Source: Rodentolepis nana (Eukaryota > Platyhelminthes > Cestoda > Cyclophyllidea > Hymenolepididae). Taken from it: a DNA stretch of 29,186 nucleotides. The position numbers and the translations under genes were made by a program. Position 1 is the first letter of the stretch. Each line of letters begins with the position of its first letter. Positions 1 through 10,952 of this stretch are shown piece after piece. The stretch is from positions 1 to 29,186 of the forward strand of contig UZAE01000239.1 in NCBI GenBank assembly GCA_900617975.1, read 5' to 3'. The notes under the pieces are model-generated. The model worked only from the letters and a program-made list of their open reading frames with translations, was not told the DNA's origin and ran no database searches.

Positions 1-5
1 CCACA

Positions 6-25
6 CCCACCCCCACCCTCCTCCC
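6..25 (-). other. C-rich tract, potential G-quadruplex on the - strand
   Basis: Four C-runs of at least three (6-8, 10-14, 16-18, 23-25) are separated by loops of 1, 1 and 4 bases. The - strand therefore fits the G3+N1-7 quadruplex pattern. Formation is inferred from the pattern only. Confidence 0.4.
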
Positions 26-2434
26 TTCGTGGTGACTCCGCGCATTCATAAGGTGATTGGAGCGGGCCTTGATCAATAGACCCCTTAAGGAGTCTTCTAT
101 CGAGTTCAAAGTTTCTTCATTATCTTCAGCGTAGTGTGATGGCCTGTCTCAAGGATAAATTCCATCTTAGTTCCACTTCATAGATCACACGTGTTGTAGG
201 CTTCGAGAAGCTACATTTAAAATCAATAAACTAACTTTTAGAAGAAAAACATTTCCATAATTGAGCCCTTATTAACAAGAATTATGGAGTTTCAAATAAA
301 GGTGTCCATTTGAGTGTAAATGTACCGATAACTCTCTTATTCCCAAGAGAATGGCAGCAAATTTTTGCAGTTTTAGTGTTACAGAACAATAAGACAGACC
401 AGACTGTGTCGAAAGGAAGGAGGTGGAACAGAGTTAGAAAAGATTCCAACAAAATTTGATCTTTGGATTCAGTTTGTACACTTTCCAATTTGTGGAGAAA
501 GCCTGCTACTTAATTTTTTATTATTTCAAAGTCCAAATAACCACATTTTTCCTCTGTTTTTTTTTGCAATCAACCTATATTTGCGGCGTCGAAATTCCTT
601 CACCGGTTTATTCATTTTGAAGCTTTATCCATCGACTAATTCGATTAATGACTTCGTTCAAGGTGATTAAATTTAACTTAGCATGACATACCTCTCGGGA
701 ATTCGATCAATGCAAACTCTGATAGTGATACTAGCAGAACCGTCAAATTAAAGGCCTGTGGATTTGTAATTGTGGCAAATTATATGATTGTGGGATTCAT
801 GAAACATGTAAATTTGAGGTGCATTTTTTAGATTAAATAATCAATGTAAACACTTGTATCGGCCCCATAATCACATGAAATTGTCTTATTCATCGTCCTT
901 TTAGCATAAACTTTTCCATTCCACTCTCACGACAAGCCCTTTATCATTTTGAACTAAACTGGTGAATAGACGAGTAAACACACTGCTGAAATTGTTGAAA
1001 TAAATGATTTGTCTGTAATTTTCCGGCTCAAATAATGGAAATAGTGGAAAGTTCTTTGAGGATCCTCCTTTATAAAGCTGGAAATTTAACAGTCACGGGT
1101 TTGAAGATATGAACTATACACACCTACTTGAGCTTGTAAACACTCCTCTAAAATGTATTAACTCTGAATCTAAAGTAACTTTGATCTATTTCGAAATTGA
1201 AATGAAATCTGTCATCATACGACTTAGCCCTACTTATCACTTGCTATCTTTTTGAAAGTTTGGGTAGATTTTGGTGAGCTAATGCTAGTTCATTGAAAAA
1301 TAATTGTACTCAATTATAGTCGTTGGCGGTAACCTCAAGTGGCCATTCAAAAGTTCTTCATTAAGTGAACTCGTGAGATTTACTGAATACCCTACGTAAC
1401 GGGTACATTGGATCTTGCTTCAAATCATGGCACTTGACTTTTTTTAAAACTAAAGAAAAAGTTGTTAGGATGGGCTAAATAGATTGTATTGTCTTCACGA
1501 TGTTGGCTGGGAAGATCTAATTTCGCAAAATATTGATGAATCTGCTAAATAGAATTTTTTGATTAATTCCTATCTTCAATTTAATTAATCAGATGCACCC
1601 AGTTTTTGCACCTTCGTAAATTAGTTATCCTAGATACGAAGCCTTGGCTAATTTTCGAGGAAAATTATATAATCTCTTAATCGACTTCCCAGTGTTGGTC
1701 ATAAGTCTTAGCAATGAAAAAAATAAATCATTCGGTAAAAATGATTAGAAAAGCAATGCCCATTCATAGATAAGTCAAAATGTTGAGATTTCCAAATTGA
1801 TACAAGGTTGTTCCATTATTCTTAAAATAATTTTTGAAATACATATATAGTTGTAACTCTTCGGCTTATCGCATTTTTAATTTCCGATCGAATTGCGCCA
1901 TTCTTCTACAATTTTAGATACTTTGATCTTTTTCAGTCTGTTAGGTAATTATTGATGTTTTTCCTCAATGATGCAAAGAGCACTTTTGTGCTTAAGGTGG
2001 GGTAGGTAGAGACCCTTGACTCAAATATTCTTTGTTTTTTAGGAAAGTACAATTACATTATTGCATTTGGATACATGTAAATCATTGGCTACCCTGTTAT
2101 TTATTGACATATCAATGCTGATTTTTCTTTCTCAATACGTGATGTCAATTAACACGTGTTTACGAACCCTGGTATGAAAACTAGTCTTTCTTCACTCCAA
2201 TCGAAATTTGCGTTATATCCTTGAAAATGTTCCATTATTCAGATCCACTCTCCTAATCAAAGCTAAGCAAAATTTCAAGCATATTTGCCTATCTTATGCA
2301 TAATTGAATGAAACACCGACATTTGATTGAGGTTAACAGTTGGAAGACGCTATTATGCCCCTTATACACCAAACGGGCTTTCATTTAACAAGAAATGTCG
2401 CTTTGGCATTGTAGGCAGAGGTGAACTTGCGTGA

Positions 2435-2446
2435 GTGTGTGTGTGT
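2435..2446. repeat. (GT)6 microsatellite
   Basis: Uninterrupted GT dinucleotides, followed by a degenerate GT/GC stretch. Confidence 0.8.
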
Positions 2447-3803
2447 ATGCGTGCGAGTGGAAAATTCCGTCGATTGTGTTAGATTCGTTACCTTTAACTC
2501 TGACTAGTAGGTACAACTTCAAATCATCACTGGTCGCGTGAACTGAGCTTGCCGTGGGACGCCCTTGGAAAAAATAAATATATTGTAACTTTTAGAGGAA
2601 TTTAGAGAAAAAATTGTGGTAGCTGTGCTAGAACCATCTAAATCGTTACATAAATTATGTATTTGTGTACACCTCCTCTCGCCATTTTCAAGATACCTTA
2701 CGTATCGTGCTTGCTTTATATCTTTCCTTCTTTATCCATTGTTGGGGCCATCATGCGTGCTTTAATATAGTTCGCTAGAGAAGTTATAAAATGAGAAACA
2801 AAAGCGTAACCCCTCCCCCACTAAATGAAGGTAGTCCGGCAAGAAGTCACCACTTCCAAATCACGTGAATGCCACAGGGGGATTGTTGTTGTGACCTTAG
2901 AAAGAACACGAAATAGATCAAGGCATCTGGTTTTGTTGTCAAAAGTCACTTAAGTGGTAATTTGGGTTCTAATTGAAATGCTGAAATTATTCTTCAATAG
3001 TTTGGTTGAGGTGGGTAAGGGGGGTGATTGGCGAATCATTGCATCCTCCTCCATTGAACTCGTTCCAATGTCAACTATTAATGCATTAAGAATTTCAAGC
3101 TTTTATAAATAGGTATTCCAACACTTATTCAGACTCTTAAAACAACATCGACTGATTCCTCGGATTATTCCGCGCCAAAATTCAAACAGTATTGCTAAAA
3201 TTAAATAAGCATCAATGACAATAATATCAATAATAAGGGAATCCAACTTGAATGTGATCATTCGATAGTTATAGCACATCATCCAGTCAATTCAACTATT
3301 CGCAAGTATGCAGAAAATCAGTTCAAACGCTGGCTTTTTATGTCAACCTTGCAGAAAAAAATAGAATTAAAAAATTGCACATTTTAGTGCAATTTATCGT
3401 GAAGTTAGTGCTAATCCTCCCTATCTTCTATGTAACTCGGGACTTATCTTATTTACACTTTCCTATCCCACTTTGAAACATCGCATTTGTAGAGGCTAGA
3501 TTTGCCGATATTATCTTACAATGACCACAAACTGGCAAAGCTGTTTCCATTCTTCTTATTGAATTTCACACTTCATTACACACAATATAAAATTTTTATT
3601 CGATTCCTTCCTTCTGTCATTCTCCCGAATATGTACCTTTGCGCACCTCATATGCACGCCAGTAATTCGGAATAGTTTTTCTAGAATTCTAGTACCTTGG
3701 GGGACATGTTTACATATGATGCTGTATGTCTACTATTCAGGTGGGAACGCAAAACCAGGGTCTCAAATGCCTCACCTTCCATTCCAAAGTAAAGGAGAGT
3801 GGA

Positions 3804-3829
3804 GGGGGTAGGGGTGGGGGTGGGAAGGG
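3804..3829 (+). other. Potential G-quadruplex motif
   Basis: Five consecutive G-runs (5, 4, 5, 3 and 3 G) have loops of only one or two bases. This is the strongest quadruplex-type pattern in the window and lies in otherwise AT-rich DNA. No gene start is recognised nearby, so no regulatory role can be assigned. Confidence 0.5.
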
Positions 3830-4544
3830 TTCGCCCTCATGCGGGTCTCTTTGTCCGCCATTGGTTATAAATCTAAGTTAAGAGCCAGTTAGACACAGGT
3901 ACCAATTCTGCCCAAATTTAAGGACCCAGTTAACAAAGCTAATCGAACACTCTCTTAGAGAATACATATATGCAATCGAGTGTGTGTACTTGTGTGCGGT
4001 GATTCATAGGCCACCTTAGTCCCTCTATGTATTGAGCGCCTAGTCACTCTTAACTCTGCCCTAACTGTCCGTTAAGTAGCATCTAACACAATATGGTTCT
4101 CACTCTGCTGATCATCACAATCCGGGTTTTTTTCAACTCAGTATTGATGCCTCCTTTTCACTCCCCACCCTTCATTCTTCTCCAATTTTCCAACTGACAC
4201 CTAAACCAACTTAATGCCCGGTCTCCATGCTCGGGAAAGACTTTTATATCATAGTTGTCTTATGAAGACCATTGGTTCTAGGAGGAATGCAAAGACCAAT
4301 CAGGTTCAGTTCCTCGAAGAGCCTTAATATGGACTTAATTCATATGTTCTTTATTGCGCACATACTAACATGTCTATCCTCCAAAAGTCCGGAGTGAAAC
4401 AAGTCTTTCTCTCGGGTTATTTAACATTAATCTATTAAGGGAATCTAATTTTGAAATTGGGTGAGCTTTCCCTTGATGTTTTTCCATGAAGTACATGATT
4501 AGATCGTGTCGCTTCTTACCTGTGTGGCAAGTCTGTCAATATAT

Positions 4545-4870
4545 TTATTTATATCAAATGGCAGGCGTTTTGATAGTTATCATTAGCCCATTAGTTGACT
4601 TCAAGCTTCAGAGAGAGGAGAAGGAACATCAAAGCGAAAAAAGTCGAGAGGGGGGGGAGGAACAGAAGAGTGTTTTAAAGATGTAAAAGAGACAGACGCA
4701 AAGGTAGAGAAGGAGTGAGATAAGTACTGCGGAAGTGGTCGAGTGTGACATACAGTGGGGTGATGGTAGTTTGAAGTGAGAAGTCAACTCCCGGTTAATA
4801 GACTTTTTTGCCGTATGAGTATACGTTGTCCAGGGTGCACCACGTGGAGGTAAGTCTATCGCGCACCCCA
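4545..4870 (-). mobile_element. SINE-like retroposon, copy A (full length)
   Basis: Copy A is about 326 bp and lies with its tail to the left. Its AT-rich tail (TTATTTATAT, then CAAATGGCAGGCG) is at the left, and its 5' block with the CCAGGGTGCACCACGTGG core and GGTAAGTCTATCG is at the right. It is flanked by a perfect 13-bp direct repeat, TCTGTCAATATAT, at 4532-4544 and 4871-4883. That is a target-site duplication and shows that the copy arrived as a unit. The body holds a run of 8 G, a stretch matching TGAAGTGAGAAGTCAACT, and TTAATAGACTTTTTTGCCG. No protein-coding capacity is credible. The tail plus variable-length duplication suggests target-primed reverse transcription by a LINE (inference). 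Confidence 0.85.
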
Positions 4871-5842
4871 TCTGTCAATATATAATAAAAGGATTCCGGT
4901 AGTGATAGCCTGAAATGAAGTTTCATATTAATTTGAAGTCTTTCTAAGGAACATTAAATCAGGTTTCCAGAAATCTAATCCGACTACAGGCGTATCTGTA
5001 CATAGTGAAGGGGACTAACGTCCAATAACCTGGGGGGGGGGGGTTGAGTCGTCTGTTCTGGGTCCTCTGTGGGTTAAATTAAGAAGCTAATCAAAGTTGT
5101 CGCTAAACTGTTAGGAGCAGAGCAGATATGCGTCCATATGTATTCTCACGAAGCGTTCTTTTTGAGCGAAGTTAGGCATTATTATCATCATTAATAACCA
5201 CAGTCTCTTTGATATGAGCAGTCGTTGTTTTTTCTTCAAATTTCTCACCGTTTTAGTTTTACAGAATTCAAATTAACTTATTATTGGGTAATATTGGAAT
5301 TAATGATAATGCAAAACGTTGATTAGTGCTGTACAATATAAAATGTGTCTCGAGCTGTTTCATACTAGAACATTCAAATTTACCTAAGAGGCATGACTGA
5401 TGATCTAATTAATCCATCTTTTTCAATTAGCTTTGAACATCTGGGCTCTCAACAATAGCCGATGAACCTAAAAATGCTCTAAATGCTTTAACCCCTTTTT
5501 CCTTGAAACCCACTTTCACCCTACCTCATACTATTTCTACTCCTCGGCGTAATTCAGTGTGATTAAAGTTGATCAAAAAAGAAAGGCATTTAAATCTGAG
5601 GCCCGCGGGAAAAAGGCTGCTTTCATTTCAATTTGCTCATTCATATTATATATGAATACTCTCCCAATAAGGGAGGCAGTTGTGAAGCTTCCGTTAATCA
5701 TTTGCTTATGAAAAGCCTTCCTCGATCTCTAGAATCCCGTTAAAGAGTTGGTGGCATATCTTGTGTTAATTGCTAATGTAAACACGTACTCAATTTCAGC
5801 ACCTTATTTGAACGTAATATGAGTCGTACTTTGGGTACAGCA

Positions 5843-5866
5843 GAGTGAGTGAATGAGTGAGTGAGT
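5843..5866. repeat. TGAG-type microsatellite
   Basis: Imperfect GAGT tetranucleotide repeat with one GAAT interruption. Confidence 0.7.
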
Positions 5867-5989
5867 CAATTTACGATCAAATGCGTGTTTGTGGTGTACG
5901 TGAAACGCCATCCCAATTCAATGGGACCACGAGAGAAGTAAACATATCTTTATTTCGAGTTGGAGCTGAAACGTGAACAGGTGATTATG

Positions 5990-6009
5990 TTAGTCACCTT
6001 AGTGACTAA
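5990..6009. repeat. 8-bp inverted repeat, 4-nt loop
   Basis: TTAGTCAC and GTGACTAA are perfect complements around CTTA. Each arm resembles an AP-1-like TTAGTCA/TGACTAA site. Chance occurrence is possible. Confidence 0.5.
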
Positions 6010-6357
6010 ATAGGCCTTGGCAAAGAGTATGGCTATTAAATTCCATGATACGCCTTAGGAGCTGGAAATCGTTACTTCCACCATACCAGAGGGAGCTGTA
6101 AAGCACTTTTGGCTTTATTTGTTAAGTCCATTATGTAATCATAAGTGTAAGATTAATTAAGGAGTCTTTGTTCAATCATTAAAATCCAGGTAAATGAAAA
6201 AGGCAAACTGTGATAGGCTTTATAAATTACGTTTACCTAAAACACTCAAAAATGCGTTTATTTCTAAAATCATTAAAAAAATTAGGAAAATGAAAATTTT
6301 AAGGCGAGTTTTTTTGGGGGGGGGGAATAAATATTTTCAACTTTACCCGGTCGTGTT

Positions 6358-6378
6358 AGACACATAAAAAATGTGTCT
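6358..6378. repeat. 8-bp inverted repeat around an A5 loop
   Basis: AGACACAT and ATGTGTCT are perfect complements separated by AAAAA. No T-run follows directly and no gene is next to it, so no terminator or RNA role is claimed. Confidence 0.5.
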
Positions 6379-6662
6379 CGGGGCATTCTAATCCTAGTCT
6401 CCCTCATATGGCATTATGGTGGCTTCCTTTCCACTTTATCCACCAATAAAAGTTAATCCGCCTTTAATTTTCTTTTACTTCCCATGTTCTTGGGATATAT
6501 CCCTAATCTCCAATAGGCTAAGCCTAATTTAATATCTCAACCTTCGCACTGTTTGCTTATTTTCCCATCATAAAACACCCGCATTTCTTTTGTTTTTTGC
6601 CCAACTAATTAGTCAAGATTCGCGTTTTCTCCCAGTCCCTTGCTCAGTTTTTTGTAACATCT

Positions 6663-7190
6663 TATTATAGTTTATCTCGTAATGACAATAGGTGAATAAT
6701 TGTTCCCTTCGTCCTTCCTTCAACAGTTTTTGTCATGTTGAATATCTGTCCATCAACAGGCACCTGGGTCCATATGAAAGCTGACTTCCAACTCTTGACA
6801 AAATTGTAGAATTCGGGTGAAACTACTTGCGGATCTAACGGAACAAATTCCATCTGAGGCCAGAGAAATGTGTGAGCTTTTGAAAATCGATAAACTATCT
6901 TGCTTTCAGTTTGACTCCGAAGGTTACCACTTTGGTAGAGAATGAATTTCAGCTATTGTCTACATGCCATCTCCTATTGATATTCTAACTTTTCATTCAT
7001 TTTGGGATTATTTTTTATTACCTCCAGTTTTCCACCCAACTTGGATGAAGATCGTGAACTACTGAAGCGTCTCTTCTAGAGACCCACTACTATGCATCGG
7101 TCTGCCAACTGTTGAAGAACTTTTCAAAAACCAAAGAACGCGCTACACTTTGACACGTTTGTAACTTAATATAAACCAAATTTTCCATAA
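6663..7190. pseudogene. Unrecognised coding-like relic, strand uncertain
   Basis: On the - strand one frame stays open for about 97 codons (roughly 6957-6665), rich in Trp, Phe and Pro, with no recognised domain. On the + strand, protein-like segments also appear, but in shifting frames with stops: FCHVEYLSINRHLGPYES before a TGA near 6780, then KLLADLTEQIPSEAREMCEL in a different frame around 6820-6880, and possibly PPNLDEDRELLKRLF after an acceptor-like CTCCAG at about 7026. The + reading fits an old frameshifted gene copy; the - reading fits an intact small exon. I do not recognise a family either way. Confidence 0.25.
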
Positions 7191-7723
7191 TTTGTGGTTC
7201 ATTTATCCCGTTCGCTGACGTCAAAATAAACAGATCATTCCGATTAAGGAAGAAGTTCTTGCAGTTGTTTACGCATATAAAGGAGCTCCGTTAATTTGTC
7301 TGCTGTCGTTATAGTTTAACCTGCTGATTAGTCGCAAACCATTTCTGGACTTTAGGAAAGAATTCCATGATATTTTAAAACTGTCCTCAGATTTATGCAA
7401 TGATTCTGTTCAAATACGATTTCAAAATAAAATAACTTAAGACCGATACTATTCCATTCAGCAAGCACTTATGGAGGAAATCGTCATTCACAGCATTTCT
7501 CAACAAAAATATGCGTTTTAAATAATTCATGAAATAAGGAAAGACGCATTTAACAGAAAAGCCGCGAACATTGGGTAAACGAAATGCCACCTTCATGACT
7601 AAAATAAAGAGGACACATTTGATCTAATTACTTACGTACTGTCGAATCCTGTTTGGTGGTCGATGAAACTGTTATCCAGATGATGATGAGAATGGACAAA
7701 GAAGGGGAACTACTTCCCAAGCG

Positions 7724-8025
7724 GGGGTATGCGATAGACTTGCCACCACGTGGTGCACTCTGGGCAAAAAAGTCTCTAAACCGGCAGTTGACTTCAGACT
7801 TCAAACAACCATGGCCCGACTGCACGTCATATTCGACCCCTTCCCCAGTACTTACCTTACCTATTCTCTGCCTTTGTATCTGTCTGTCTCCTTTAAATCT
7901 GTGAACCATTATTCTGTCCCCCTCTCGTCTTTTTGTCACTTTGATGGATCTCCTCCTCTCTATGAAGTCCGAAGTCAGCTAAAGGGCTAATAATAGCTAT
8001 CAAAACGCCTGACATTTGAAATAAA
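7724..8025 (+). mobile_element. SINE-like retroposon, copy B, inside the integrase relic
   Basis: Copy B is about 302 bp, in forward orientation: GCGATAGACTT at the left, then CCACGTGGTGCAC, the pyrimidine-rich body with CTGTCTGTCTC, and a 3' end CATTTGAAATAAA. A perfect 13-bp target-site duplication, TACTTCCCAAGCG, flanks it (7711-7723 and 8026-8038). Removing the element and one repeat restores a continuous integrase-like segment, so the insertion came after the gypsy element was in place. It lacks the long G/C run of other copies (only CCCCC). Confidence 0.88.
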
Positions 8026-8391
8026 TACTTCCCAAGCGCTGTTTGTAATGTCAAAATCCTGCTCAAAGCTCTCCATGTGCAAAAGTAATGCCAACATTAT
8101 CAATGAAAGCACCATGGAGTAGGATGCCTGCTGCCTTTACTGCTTCTATTAACAGTGTTGTTAGCCTAGTATGGCCGGAAGATATACCAATACTATCAGC
8201 AGATACAAGAGCCACCATCCGTGCCAATGGCTGCGTTTTCACGGCGCATAACTTCCCAGAAACTCTGACATCAGACAGTGCAAGACGGTTCATTGAATGT
8301 TGAGGACAAAAGGTATGCATTGCACTTGCACTCCCTCGTATCAACCACAATCTAACATCTAAGCCAAGGGATTTTTCAGCACTTGCAAAAG

Positions 8392-8414
8392 GTGGGGGTG
8401 GGGGGTGGGGGAGC
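8392..8414 (+). repeat. G-rich GGT-type tract in the integrase relic
   Basis: GG, five G, six G and five G separated by single T. This is close to a quadruplex pattern, but the first run has only two G. It probably expanded after the pol gene died. Confidence 0.4.
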
Positions 8415-8609
8415 AGTACTGCTGGAAGGTCATTCGAAATTCTAAATTTATCAACAAGACAACTTCTCATCCGATTCTGGGAGGATAAACCCCGGCAGCT
8501 TACTTGATGCGGAAAACAATCCGTCGTATCTATCGTACCATGATATAAAAAATATTTCTTGTGCAGTAATTCATAATTAATCAAGAAAACAAATATTAAT
8601 TGAAATCAT

Positions 8610-9063
8610 TTATTTATTTATATAAATGGCAGGCGTTCTGATAGTTATCATTAGCCCTTTAGTTGACTTCAGGTTTCACAGATGGGAAGGAGCATCAAAG
8701 TGGAAAATAAGTCGAGAGGGGGGGGGGAACAGAAGAGTGCTTCGAAGACGAAGGTAGAAAAAAGGTGAGGTGAGTACTGTGGAAGTAGTCGGATATGGCA
8801 TACAGTGGGGTCATGTCAGTTTGAAGTCAGATAGACTTTTTTGCCGTATGAATATACGTTTCCCAGGGTGCACCACGTGGAGGTAAGTCTATCGCACTCC
8901 CCATGATACCTATCATAACGCCTGCCATTTGAAAGTACGTTGTCCAGGGTGCACCACGTGGAGGTAAGTCTATCGTATTCTTAAGAATAATTGTTTAGAA
9001 AACCAGCAAGGGTTGAAAGTTTCCCAGGGTGCACCACGTGGAGGTAAGTCTATCGCACTCCCC
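8610..9063 (-). mobile_element. Mosaic SINE-like retroposon, copy C
   Basis: Copy C is about 454 bp, tail to the left (TATTTATTTATATAAATGGCAGG). It is flanked by a perfect 14-bp target-site duplication, TTAATTGAAATCAT, at 8596-8609 and 9064-9077. Unlike A, B, D and E it carries three 5' blocks (cores near 8870, 8944 and 9022), each followed by GGAGGTAAGTCTATCG. Between the first and second lies an inverted piece of the element's own 3' end (8908-8934, CTATCATAACGCCTGCCATT). Between the second and third lies a 45-bp foreign piece (8975-9019) containing a 14-bp palindrome. Because the whole mosaic sits within one duplication, it either inserted as a mosaic or was rearranged in place. Confidence 0.85.
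8976..8989. repeat. 14-bp perfect palindrome TATTCTTAAGAATA
   Basis: Self-complementary sequence inside the 45-bp segment of copy C that matches no other part of the element. It may mark a rearrangement junction (inference). Confidence 0.5.
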
Positions 9064-9077
9064 TTAATTGAAATCAT

Positions 9078-10647
9078 AATTGGTAAATACATTTTTATGG
9101 ATTAAAATCAGGCATTTCTAGTTTAGTAATATTGAGAAATTTCACATTTTCATGGGGTCTTAGTGACAGGAATTTGTTGATTTCGCTTTACCGCAGCGTT
9201 GTGCCAGTTCAACTCGAAGCTTTTGCGTTCATAAATACTTCAATGCTTTTTTTATACCAAAGCCATTTAACAGAGATAATGGAGCCACTGCCACCAAAAT
9301 TCGTATATAATAAAATATATATAATGCATTTCAATATCTCTAGTACTTTCTAACAGCGATCATCACTTAATGTCTGTCTTCAGCTATTTATTATTGCATA
9401 CTAGCCAACACTATTATTGTTTCTTTCAATCGGGATGGCGGGACTAAGTTATGCTCTCATATTTACAGAAAGTTTAGTGAAATTAATTTGCCTCATTAGG
9501 GATTAAGTTGGCTGGCAAATAAATGATGTCAAGAGCAGACAAGTGCTTTTGTGGAGAGGTATTTGGTAATCATTGGGCATAGACATTAAATATGGAAAAG
9601 GCGATTTATAAACAGTAAAATGCTTTCGTGATAAATTGCTTAGTACTGTTCTTAATAGATCTTCGGGATGATTGAGTGGAAACTCTCTATTTCTAAGTCA
9701 AATACTTTAATAACCAATAGGTCTTTAAACGATGGAATGAGAAGAACAGATGTGGGGTCTGGCTTAATTTGGCTTCTGTTAAGTTTAAAGTTAAGGCTAC
9801 TTTCAAATTTCTTAATCCCCCCCCCCTGAACCTCTGGTCGAAGTGGTCTTTCTTAATGAAGGGTCCAAACAGTCGATTTTTGATCCTGGTAGTATCCCAA
9901 ACAACTTAGTAAGTTCTTGATTACACAAACGTTCGCTATTTTTTCATGGAAAGTTGTTTTAACTCTCCATATGTATATCATGCATTTTGTCTAAATAGAA
10001 ATTTTTATTTTGGAAATCTTGAAATTTGTTAGCATTCAAAATAAGGAACAAATCACTGACAGGCAGTTTATAGGGACGAAGTCTTTTGATGCGGTCATCA
10101 GTTATTTTTCAACCAAATAGAAGTGAACCTATGAAGAAGGTTAACTCTCCTTTCAAAGGTAAATATGGACAATTCACATTTGCAATTGCCATTCTGAACT
10201 TTCTAACTGTACTTCGACTTTTTTTGTGCTGACGTCATTCCAACATCACGTTGTTTTTTTGTTGCGGAAGTCGAAACTAGGCCACTGTATCAAGCATTCG
10301 TGGTCTGCCAACTATTCACTTTCCAGTATTGGTTATGGTTGCCATTATAATAAAGATTTTTGCAATTTTTAACTCGCTGAATTAAAATAAATTAGTAAGT
10401 TTATAATATAAGCGAAAGATCCTTTCGGCAATCGAATCTTAGCTGTCATGTTATTTTCTGTTCATTTATGGCTTCCTTGGCAGGAAGGAAAAATTAGGTC
10501 TAGTTGATATCTACTCTAGATTCCGCTGTCAACCTAATTTGTAATGATTTTTGAAAAAAAAGTTAACAGTGAGCGCGAATGATGGAAGTAAATTACTCAC
10601 TCTTCAAGTTCAAATGACGTAAAGGCACCAATCATAATTCGAGCTCT
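9078..10647. other. Gene-free stretch
   Basis: No exon recognised; a 10-C run lies at 9817-9826. The 73-codon open frame starting at 9132 shows no domain and has AT-rich, chance-like composition. Confidence 0.55.
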
Positions 10648-10952
10648 TGGGGTGTGCGATAGACTTACCTCCAAGTGGTGCACCCTGGGAAACGTATACT
10701 CATACGGCAAAAAAGTCTATCAACCTGGAGTTGACTTCTGAATTCAAACTACCATCACCCCACTGTATGTCATATTCGACCTCTTTCACAGTACTCATCT
10801 TACCTTTTCTCTGCCTTTTTGTCTGTCTGTCTCTGTTACATCTGTGAATCATTATTCTGTCCCCCCCCCTCTTTGTCACTTTGATGTTCCTCCTTCTCTC
10901 TGTGAAGTCTGAAGTCAGCTAAAGGGCTGATGATAACTATCAAAACACCTGC
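10648..10952 (+). mobile_element. SINE-like retroposon, copy D (tail missing)
   Basis: Copy D is about 305 bp and forward. It starts GGTGTGCGATAGACTTACC, has CAAGTGG in place of CACGTGG, and includes the full CAACGTATACTCATACGG hairpin, body and a 9-C run (10861-10869). It stops at AAAACACCTG without the CATTTGATAT and AAAT tail. I could not see a convincing target-site duplication; only a weak GCTC..TGG similarity links the flanks. The 3' end may have been lost after insertion. Confidence 0.8.

Larger units (their letters stand above)
1..4531. other. Gene-free AT-rich stretch
   Basis: I find no convincing exon or RNA gene here. The only notable structures are the C-rich edge (6-25), a GT microsatellite (2435-2446) and the G-rich run at 3804-3829. 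Open frames are short and look like chance frames. Confidence 0.6.
4884..6660. other. Gene-free stretch with small hairpins
   Basis: No exon is recognised. The stretch has a 12-G run (5032-5043), a TGAG microsatellite (5843-5866), a 10-G run (6316-6325) and two perfect hairpins described separately. Confidence 0.55.
7653..8500 (+). pseudogene. Decayed Ty3/gypsy-type integrase fragment
   Basis: This relic resembles a Ty3/gypsy pol integrase in family order. Left of the retroposon is MDKEGELLPKR, like the segment before the last CxxC of the zinc-binding domain. To its right are C-L-stop-C-Q (8040-8054), a Pro-rich link ending APWSR, VWPEDIP, then FPETLTSDS (compare the usual PET..SDNG) near 8250-8276. 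YQPQSN (8339-8356) follows in another frame. Breaks seen: stop codons at 8046-8048, 8301-8303 and 8360-8362, at least one frameshift, a shortened segment after PWSR where the first catalytic Asp should be, and Lys where the catalytic Glu is expected. The second catalytic Asp (SDS) survives. The long open frame on the opposite strand (8584-8063) is its shadow. It cannot be active. Confidence 0.7.

Noticed and set aside
4629..4871. Similar open frames (MGCAIDLPPRGAPW...) in copies A and D as a shared protein
   Set aside because: They follow the retroposon sequence, end at different points and run through the low-complexity C-run; no conserved coding pattern is visible.
8063..8584. 173-codon open frame on the - strand
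   Set aside because: It is antisense to the gypsy integrase relic, whose + strand motifs occur in the expected order; the - frame has no recognised domain.
10927..10950. CTGATGA as a possible hammerhead ribozyme core in copy D
   Set aside because: The other copies read CTAATGA or CTAATAA, and no GAAA core or matching stems follow.
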